Below, one piece after another: positions 59,304 to 64,000 of a DNA stretch of 64,000 bases (its first letter is position 1; every line of letters starts with the position of its first letter). This DNA is from Leptospira noumeaensis (GTDB lineage: Bacteria; Spirochaetota; Leptospiria; Leptospirales; Leptospiraceae). Below the pieces are notes generated by a model. The model saw only the letters and a program-made list of their open reading frames with translations. It did not search any database and had not been told where the DNA came from. The position numbers and the translations under genes were made by a program. The DNA lies in the NCBI RefSeq assembly GCF_004770765.1, contig NZ_RQFK01000026.1, positions 1,426,001-1,490,000 on the forward strand, given 5' to 3'.

Positions 59304-59861
59304 ATGGAAAAATGTCAAAAATGTAATGTAGAGCTAAACCCCATAAAAACAAATTATGGGAAATTGATAATCTGCAATAATTGTTTTGGACATTACTATT
59401 CTGAAAATACATTGGAACTGCTATTTAACGGTTCTACTTGGCAGAGTGAAAAAAATACTTCGAAAGTTTCAAAATCAAAACTAGAATGCCCTAAATGTAA
59501 AGATAAAATGCGATTACACAGGTTTTCTAAAAATTACAATTCTGTCGAAATTGACATTTGTTCTAATTGCAAGATTCTTTGGCTTGATTACAATGAAATT
59601 GAAGATTTAAAACTCAACTCATTAGAAACCCGAAATTTGATAACCAATAGCAAAAATAGAATTTCTAATTCTGAAATAAACTATATCTTAAATATAACGA
59701 AGTTGGATGCAAAATTAAAAGAAGCTAAAACTATAAATAAAATTAACGAAGAGGCTATTAAATTTTCAAAAATCCATCACTACGATAGCGTGATGCATAC
59801 AAGTGTGTTTAATGCTTTTGATATAGTAACTTTTTTTAAAACAATTTTCAAAAAAGAGTAA
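59304..59861 (+). CDS. Zinc-ribbon protein (TFIIB-type zf domains)
   Basis: A 185-residue protein. Two CxxC pairs form each of two ribbons: CQKCNVELNPI with CNNCFGHYYSE, and CPKCKDKMRLHRF with CSNCKILWLDYNEI, the latter ending in the LWLDYNE motif typical of the zf-TFIIB family. The C-terminal part is helical (KLDAKLKEAKTINKINEEAI). An earlier ATG at 59283 is also in frame; I chose 59304 because family members begin right before the first CxxC. Function unknown; in other bacteria such proteins accompany membrane rhomboid- or kinase-like proteins. AT-rich like its neighbours. Confidence 0.7.
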   Translation: MEKCQKCNVELNPIKTNYGKLIICNNCFGHYYSENTLELLFNGSTWQSEKNTSKVSKSKLECPKCKDKMRLHRFSKNYNSVEIDICSNCKILWLDYNEIEDLKLNSLETRNLITNSKNRISNSEINYILNITKLDAKLKEAKTINKINEEAIKFSKIHHYDSVMHTSVFNAFDIVTFFKTIFKKE

Positions 59862-59875
59862 CTATACCAGCGGAG

Positions 59876-60133
59876 ATGAAAAAAATAATAAAAATATTTC
59901 TCATTCTACTTTTGACTAATACGTGTCATAGTTCCGAACCAATTTTTGATCCATTCACAAACGTTCAATACCTCAGTAAAGATTCTTGCATTTCTTTCTT
60001 ATCTCCAGAAAACGCCCAGATAAAATATATGAAAAATAAAGATATAAGTATTTTTTATATGCGATGGGGAGCTTATATTGACATTCTTGAAAATGAAAAA
60101 GTAGCAGGAATCTCTATGTTGGAAATTATTTGA
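59876..60133 (+). CDS. Small exported protein, possible lipoprotein
   Basis: An 85-residue protein with a hydrophobic signal (KKIIKIFLILLLTNTC) ending in a lipobox-like TNTC. The mature part of about 65 residues has no motif I know. GGAG directly touches ATG 59876, too close for normal use. AT-rich; possibly a decayed or recently acquired gene. Confidence 0.5.
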   Translation: MKKIIKIFLILLLTNTCHSSEPIFDPFTNVQYLSKDSCISFLSPENAQIKYMKNKDISIFYMRWGAYIDILENEKVAGISMLEII

Positions 60134-60207
60134 ATTGACCTTTGAATTTTCAATGTAAGTGAAGTGTCTCAATATAACTGACGTTACCTGCTTTTTGCAC
60201 TTACGCC

Positions 60208-62022
60208 CTAGTTCATTGCTTTTAATTTCCAAATTTCAATTTGTCTCCCTTTCCAAACCAAACTTCCGTTTTGGTTTTCTAATTCTTTTTTATATTCCAA
60301 AATTCGAGATTTCGGCCACAAAATTTCATCTGTGAACTCTGGGGAAAGTACAACATAACAAAAGTATGTTTTTTTGCAAATCGAAGATGCATTTTTGATT
60401 TGTTCCAGAGGATAAGTTTTCACCTGGTCTGTAATCTGAAAAGAAAGGTTGTATTGAGAAAATATAAAAACACCTTTTTCGATTTTTTGATTTTTATCAT
60501 TATCTGAATTTGACATTATATTCGAATTCAGATTTGTATTTTCAGATATATCCTTTAATGGATTCGAAAGAATTAATGTATTTGTTTTTTTTAAATCTTC
60601 TCGAATTTCTTCTAAGTTGGGTTGATTCCATGGACTTTTGATGTTTGTATCCAATGGAAAATTTTGATCGAGTGAGTTCTTCCAAAAAAGACAAGTGAGA
60701 ATCAAAAAGGCAAAAGATAGGGATATTTTTTTCTCGGATTGGATCCATAAAATTCCAGTATAGAGGATAAAAGGCATTAGAGAATAACTGTAATACGTAT
60801 AAACTTCATGGTGCCATGGCCTTGAGGAAAATATATGTGTAGCGTATATTAGTCCGATTCCCGAGACTTCGGGAACCATCTGAAAGATTCCGAGTCCCCC
60901 GCTCATGATTAGCTCTAGAAAAATTTGGAATGATTTTCTGTAACCGGTTACTTGTTTGAATGCGGAATGGTATTCCTGTGTGAGAACATTTGTCCAAGTT
61001 ATGGATTCCGAATTATCTCCAAACATTGGATATATGTAAAATACAAAACCCATCCAAACTAATGAAATAAAAAAAACAAGTGTTAGTGACGGGATGACAG
61101 TTCTTTCTTGAGAAGGAACACTGGTAAGTTCAGTCGAATGTCGGTTCTCTTTGTATTGATTCCAATGATTGTATAAAAGTTTTAATCCGGTTGGCAGAAA
61201 GAACAGAACTAGGTAAATCCCAATATCTTCCTTGATGGAAAGGTAAAGAATTGTGGCAAATGATAAAATACTATAATAAATCCAAATGCTTCGCGAACGG
61301 AGATTTTGTTCCTTCTCACGTTTTTCCCAAACATAAAAAAAGAAAAGTCCAAAAATCAAAACCAGAACTTCGAAATGAAAGCTGGATCCAATGCGATAGA
61401 GATACAATTGATTTGTAACAAGTATCCAGAAAACTAAAAATTTAATTCCAAATTCTTTTGAGTTCTTTTTTGTAATTTGATAAGCCCATAGCAGCCAAAG
61501 AACGGTTCCCAATTGGTAAACAAAAAATACTCCTGCAGCGAGCCCCCATCTATTTGGAATCAAACTAACTAACGGAGATAGAACTGCCATTCCCGGTGCA
61601 AAGTGATGATGAAGGTAACTTCCTTCTCCTGATTCTGAATAGTAACTACTAGTAAATCCGTCACCGTGATAAATAGAGAGGAGGATATCCGAAATGCCAA
61701 TATAATCCGCATCTTGAAATAAATAAACATCTGCCAGAGACTTTGTTAAATGGAAGGCATGATTGCTACTTGCCATTAAAAAGAAAATACAGCTGATAAA
61801 AAGCAAATAGGGGAGAATAATGATTTGTTTGTCATTTAACAAACCAAAGTTAGTTGCCAAGGAGTCTAGTTTTGGTTTGGATTTTTTTTCCATCCAGAAA
61901 CTGAATATGGATAAGAATAATAAAAAAAGAAATACCCCCTTTTGAAAGGGGGCATGAAAGTTTTTAGGAGAAATAAAGAGAAAAGGAGAAACTAGGCTAA
62001 GTAAAAAAAATAAATAAACCAC
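60208..62022 (-). CDS. DUF2079 polytopic membrane protein
   Basis: A 604-residue protein with about 11 membrane segments in the first 450 residues and a soluble tail. DUF2079 features: LFQDADYIGISDILLSIYHG, YLHHHFAPGMAVLSPLVSLI, GSSFHFEVLVLIFGLFFFY and LSIKEDIGIYLVLFF. The family is of GT-C type by predicted topology, with acidic residues in the first loop; some members are thought to act in surface glycosylation. Start GTG 62022 abuts the stop of the HpcH-like gene without a gap, so the two are probably translationally linked. Donor and acceptor unknown. Confidence 0.82.
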   Translation of the reverse strand: MVYLFFLLSLVSPFLFISPKNFHAPFQKGVFLFLLFLSIFSFWMEKKSKPKLDSLATNFGLLNDKQIIILPYLLFISCIFFLMASSNHAFHLTKSLADVYLFQDADYIGISDILLSIYHGDGFTSSYYSESGEGSYLHHHFAPGMAVLSPLVSLIPNRWGLAAGVFFVYQLGTVLWLLWAYQITKKNSKEFGIKFLVFWILVTNQLYLYRIGSSFHFEVLVLIFGLFFFYVWEKREKEQNLRSRSIWIYYSILSFATILYLSIKEDIGIYLVLFFLPTGLKLLYNHWNQYKENRHSTELTSVPSQERTVIPSLTLVFFISLVWMGFVFYIYPMFGDNSESITWTNVLTQEYHSAFKQVTGYRKSFQIFLELIMSGGLGIFQMVPEVSGIGLIYATHIFSSRPWHHEVYTYYSYSLMPFILYTGILWIQSEKKISLSFAFLILTCLFWKNSLDQNFPLDTNIKSPWNQPNLEEIREDLKKTNTLILSNPLKDISENTNLNSNIMSNSDNDKNQKIEKGVFIFSQYNLSFQITDQVKTYPLEQIKNASSICKKTYFCYVVLSPEFTDEILWPKSRILEYKKELENQNGSLVWKGRQIEIWKLKAMN

Positions 62023-62814
62023 TTAACGAATAAAGTACAAGACCTTTCTTTCGCCAATCCGTTCCCGATTGATTTCCACTCGGTTGCGGTAATAATAACC
62101 TTTGTCTGGAAATGTTTTAGAGAAAAATTCAAATAAATCCATTTCAAATAACAACATACATTCAGCCACATCTGTAGCACCAATGGACATAGCCTTTTTT
62201 GTATCCACCATCACATGGCGTGAATTGATAAAGTCAGGTTGGATTTCGTTTGCGATTAATTCAAAATTTGTTTTGGTGATGGTTCCACCGACAGAAGTTT
62301 TTTTCCCCCTGCTTTTTGCTTCCGAGATGATTTTTTTAGAAACTCTTGTGACTTCTTTGTCATCCGGTTTTTTATCCATAGAAGCACTTAAGTCGGATCT
62401 AGCGGCTGTTACTTGCTCTAATGCTTGGAAGGGAACAGAATCAAAGATATCCATCAAATTTCTGTATCCAGTGATGGTTTCCATATTGATTGATTTGTTG
62501 TAGGATTCGTATTCAGTAGGTGTCAGAAGGTTCTTCATGGTTTGGATGAAGTTTTTTAAGGCGTATTCTGATTCCACCATTGGTGCGGAAATCCCGGAAA
62601 CACCGATCCTTTGGCAGATGCGGATATCGTTTCTGGCTTCTGGCCCACCGATTTTGACATAGAGGGGCAAAATTCCTGCAGTGATCGTTTTTAGGAGGGA
62701 GATTTCTTCTTCTCCCATGTCCTCGGTTTCCGTACCTGTTTTGATGCAGACAAAAGAGTAGTTTTCTTTCATCTCCAGTAAGGTTTTTCGTAAAACGTGG
62801 ATTGATGTTTCCAT
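62023..62814 (-). CDS. HpcH/HpaI aldolase / citrate lyase beta-like family protein
   Basis: A 263-residue TIM-barrel protein from ATG 62814. Recognisable: LPLYVKIGGPEARNDIRI (barrel residue set), GISAPMVESEYALKNFI (Glu metal ligand), EQVTAARSDLSASM (the RxDL(S/G)xS motif with the metal Asp) and SVGGTITKTNFELI. Family enzymes cleave or form C-C bonds of acyl-CoAs or 2-keto acids with a divalent metal. The divergence from standard malyl-CoA and citramalyl-CoA lyases leaves the substrate open. An upstream in-frame extension exists but overlaps the divergent lepB promoter and has no family character. Confidence 0.8.
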   Translation of the reverse strand: METSIHVLRKTLLEMKENYSFVCIKTGTETEDMGEEEISLLKTITAGILPLYVKIGGPEARNDIRICQRIGVSGISAPMVESEYALKNFIQTMKNLLTPTEYESYNKSINMETITGYRNLMDIFDSVPFQALEQVTAARSDLSASMDKKPDDKEVTRVSKKIISEAKSRGKKTSVGGTITKTNFELIANEIQPDFINSRHVMVDTKKAMSIGATDVAECMLLFEMDLFEFFSKTFPDKGYYYRNRVEINRERIGERKVLYFIR

Positions 62815-62891
62815 AAGTAGAAGATCTCCATGTATGGTATCGTCGATTCCCGAAAATAGTACAAGTCTTTTGCGCTTTTTTTCCCCCTTTC

Positions 62892-62919
62892 TTGACAGAA
62901 AATTCCAATTCCCTAGCTT
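62892..62919 (+). promoter_or_regulatory. Candidate promoter of lepB, leaderless configuration
   Basis: Consensus TTGACA (62892-62897), 16-bp spacer, TAGCTT (62914-62919). The predicted transcript start, about 62926, is one base before ATG 62927, and there is no ribosome binding site. Confidence 0.55.
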
Positions 62920-62926
62920 CGAACCT

Positions 62927-63964
62927 ATGGGAATATTCTCCTCCATCTTCCAATCCAAATCTAAACAAGATTCCAAAGAACCACCCAAAGAGGGAGCAGC
63001 CGCTTCTGGAATTTCCTTCGGGATCATTGTCGTTCTTGTATTTGCTTTCAAATCATCTATATTAGATGCTAATAATATTCCTTCTGGTTCGATGATCCCC
63101 ACACTCAAAATTGGGGACTTTTTGTTTGTGAATAAAATGCGTTATTCTTTTCGAATGCCTTTTACAGAAAAGGAACTCTTTCGAATTGATGATCCAAAAC
63201 GTGGTGATATTGTTACTTTTATTCCGCCGGCAACAGCACTTGCCCAGGAAGAATCAAGGACTGGAATTTTTGCAAAACGTTTTGTCAAACGTGTAGTAGG
63301 ATTACCAGGTGATACAATTCGAATCACTCGTAAATACATCGATACCAAAGATAGGGGAAGAGTACACTTTGCACTCATCGAGTATAAAGAAAAAGGTTCG
63401 GAAGAATTTCAATCTTACCAACCGAAAGAAGTTCCTATTGGTAAAGAACTTTCTGATTTGGACAATTTAGAAGCCACACAAAGGGCTCTCTTTCAAGAAG
63501 TGAAACCAGGTTTTGAACATCTAATTCTCGAAGGTTTTGAGGACGATCGACGTGCTCATATTTTTGAATATTGTGATTTTTTGCACGGTTGTCAAATCCC
63601 CGAGGGCCAATATATGGTTATGGGAGACAACAGAGATGACTCTCACGATTCTCGCGCATGGGGATTTGTGAAAAGAGAAGACATCTTAGGTAAGGCACTC
63701 ATCATATATTTTTCTATCGATTGGAAAGACTCCACTTGTGAATACAAAGATGGTCAGGAACTTGCTGAAAAAGGACCAGAGATCGCAGAACGTTTTGAAG
63801 GTGATGCACTTGACAGACGTTGTCACTATACAGAAGTTTTTTCCTCACATAATTCTCGTTATAGAGACGATGAGTCCAGATTGGGATGGATTGAAAGAAC
63901 TCTTCGTTATCGTTTGTGGAGACTGAGTGTTAGGTGGGAGCGTATTGGGCGGATTCTCCAGTAA
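62927..63964 (+). CDS. lepB: Signal peptidase I
   Basis: Removes signal peptides from exported proteins. A 345-residue membrane protease: one N-terminal membrane segment (about residues 30-48), catalytic Ser at about residue 54 in NIPSGSMIPTLKIGD, catalytic Lys in KRFVKRVVGLPGDTI, and the box E motif MGDNRDDSHDSRAWG. A long insertion (about 90 residues) lies between the box around Lys and GDNR, and the C-terminus extends about 75 residues beyond it, making it longer than E. coli LepB (324). ATG 62927 is preceded by a promoter at the right distance for a leaderless mRNA; a longer frame from 62834 is not family-like. Confidence 0.94.
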   Translation: MGIFSSIFQSKSKQDSKEPPKEGAAASGISFGIIVVLVFAFKSSILDANNIPSGSMIPTLKIGDFLFVNKMRYSFRMPFTEKELFRIDDPKRGDIVTFIPPATALAQEESRTGIFAKRFVKRVVGLPGDTIRITRKYIDTKDRGRVHFALIEYKEKGSEEFQSYQPKEVPIGKELSDLDNLEATQRALFQEVKPGFEHLILEGFEDDRRAHIFEYCDFLHGCQIPEGQYMVMGDNRDDSHDSRAWGFVKREDILGKALIIYFSIDWKDSTCEYKDGQELAEKGPEIAERFEGDALDRRCHYTEVFSSHNSRYRDDESRLGWIERTLRYRLWRLSVRWERIGRILQ

Positions 63965-63965
63965 A

Positions 63966-64000
63966 ATGGTAGGTGAATCTGAAAAACCATCCAATAAAAA
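63966..64000 (+). CDS. Start of a downstream gene, cut by the window edge
   Basis: An ATG one base after the lepB stop opens a frame (MVGESEKPSNK) that runs to the window end. The tight spacing suggests an operon partner of lepB, but only 11 codons are visible. Confidence 0.4.
   Translation, partial: MVGESEKPSNK

Noticed and set aside
1..64000. tRNA, rRNA, transposase or prophage genes
   Set aside because: Looked for in the larger gaps and unusual genes; no cloverleaf-like sequence, rRNA-like block, transposase motif or phage structural gene was recognised.

Overview
The window looks like a piece of a Leptospira chromosome, most likely a saprophytic or environmental species. The evidence is a DUF1554 lipoprotein (a family known mainly from Leptospira), many short spirochaetal lipoprotein signals, periplasmic-flagellum genes (fliF, flgB-flgC-fliE), moderate-to-low GC by eye, and frequent TTG/GTG starts. 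I see no rRNA, tRNA, CRISPR array, prophage or transposase. The genus call is inference from gene content; no search was run.

Layout. 1-3.2 kb: the 3' part of a histidine/phenylalanine ammonia-lyase-type gene, then a minus-strand pair made of an undecaprenyl-phosphate sugar-phosphate transferase and a DUF368 (PopT-type) undecaprenyl-phosphate transporter. 3.3-6.9 kb: a tight operon dapA-dapB-cdaA-ybbR (lysine/diaminopimelate synthesis plus c-di-AMP synthesis). 6.9-12.8 kb: a MEST-like hydrolase, a membrane adenylate cyclase, an isolated fliF and a mazEF-type toxin-antitoxin pair. 12.9-21.3 kb: a GSAM-like aminotransferase, a TetR regulator, a lipoprotein, an FLVCR-like transporter and an operon of FGGY kinase, APH-like kinase and GlpD-like dehydrogenase. 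One operator type, TGAGTGA-N4-TCACTCA, lies in the two control regions of this block and suggests a single regulon. 21.4-24.3 kb: a metallo-hydrolase, a lipoprotein and fliE/flgC/flgB. 24.7-31.6 kb: an Mla-type lipid ABC transporter operon (STAS-MlaE fusion, MlaF, MlaD, auxiliary lipoprotein), with two fatty-acid-hydroxylase-family membrane proteins and an AraC-type membrane regulator around it. 31.6-37.6 kb: gloA, an HI0933-type flavoprotein, pyruvate kinase, and a group of histone-deacetylase-like enzyme, unknown protein and response regulator-PP2C phosphatase. 37.6-46.4 kb: a GT-C-like membrane protein paired with a DUF4105 (Lnb-like) protein whose 5' end has no ordinary start codon, then a lipoprotein, an alpha-galactosidase, an RNase D-like exonuclease, radA and another lipoprotein. 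46.6-52.6 kb: secreted lipase plus its foldase, a DUF4015 lipoprotein, a second HDAC-like enzyme and a lipase-like hydrolase. 52.6-54.4 kb: a repeat-filled non-coding stretch and the DUF1554 lipoprotein, bracketed by related repeats. 54.4-64 kb: a GapN-like aldehyde dehydrogenase, a beta-methylmalyl-CoA-dehydratase-like double hotdog enzyme, a second metallo-hydrolase, a small AT-rich island of unknown genes, a DUF2079 membrane protein, an HpcH/HpaI-family lyase and signal peptidase I.

The main novelty candidates are: the shared TetR operator and the uncharacterised pathway it may control; the undecaprenyl-phosphate transferase/transporter pair; at least seven genes whose start codon sits a few bases after a promoter-like -10 box with no ribosome binding site (possible leaderless mRNAs); the DUF4105 gene whose coding sequence runs through an apparent terminator without an ATG/GTG/TTG; and the dispersed repeat family flanking the DUF1554 gene.
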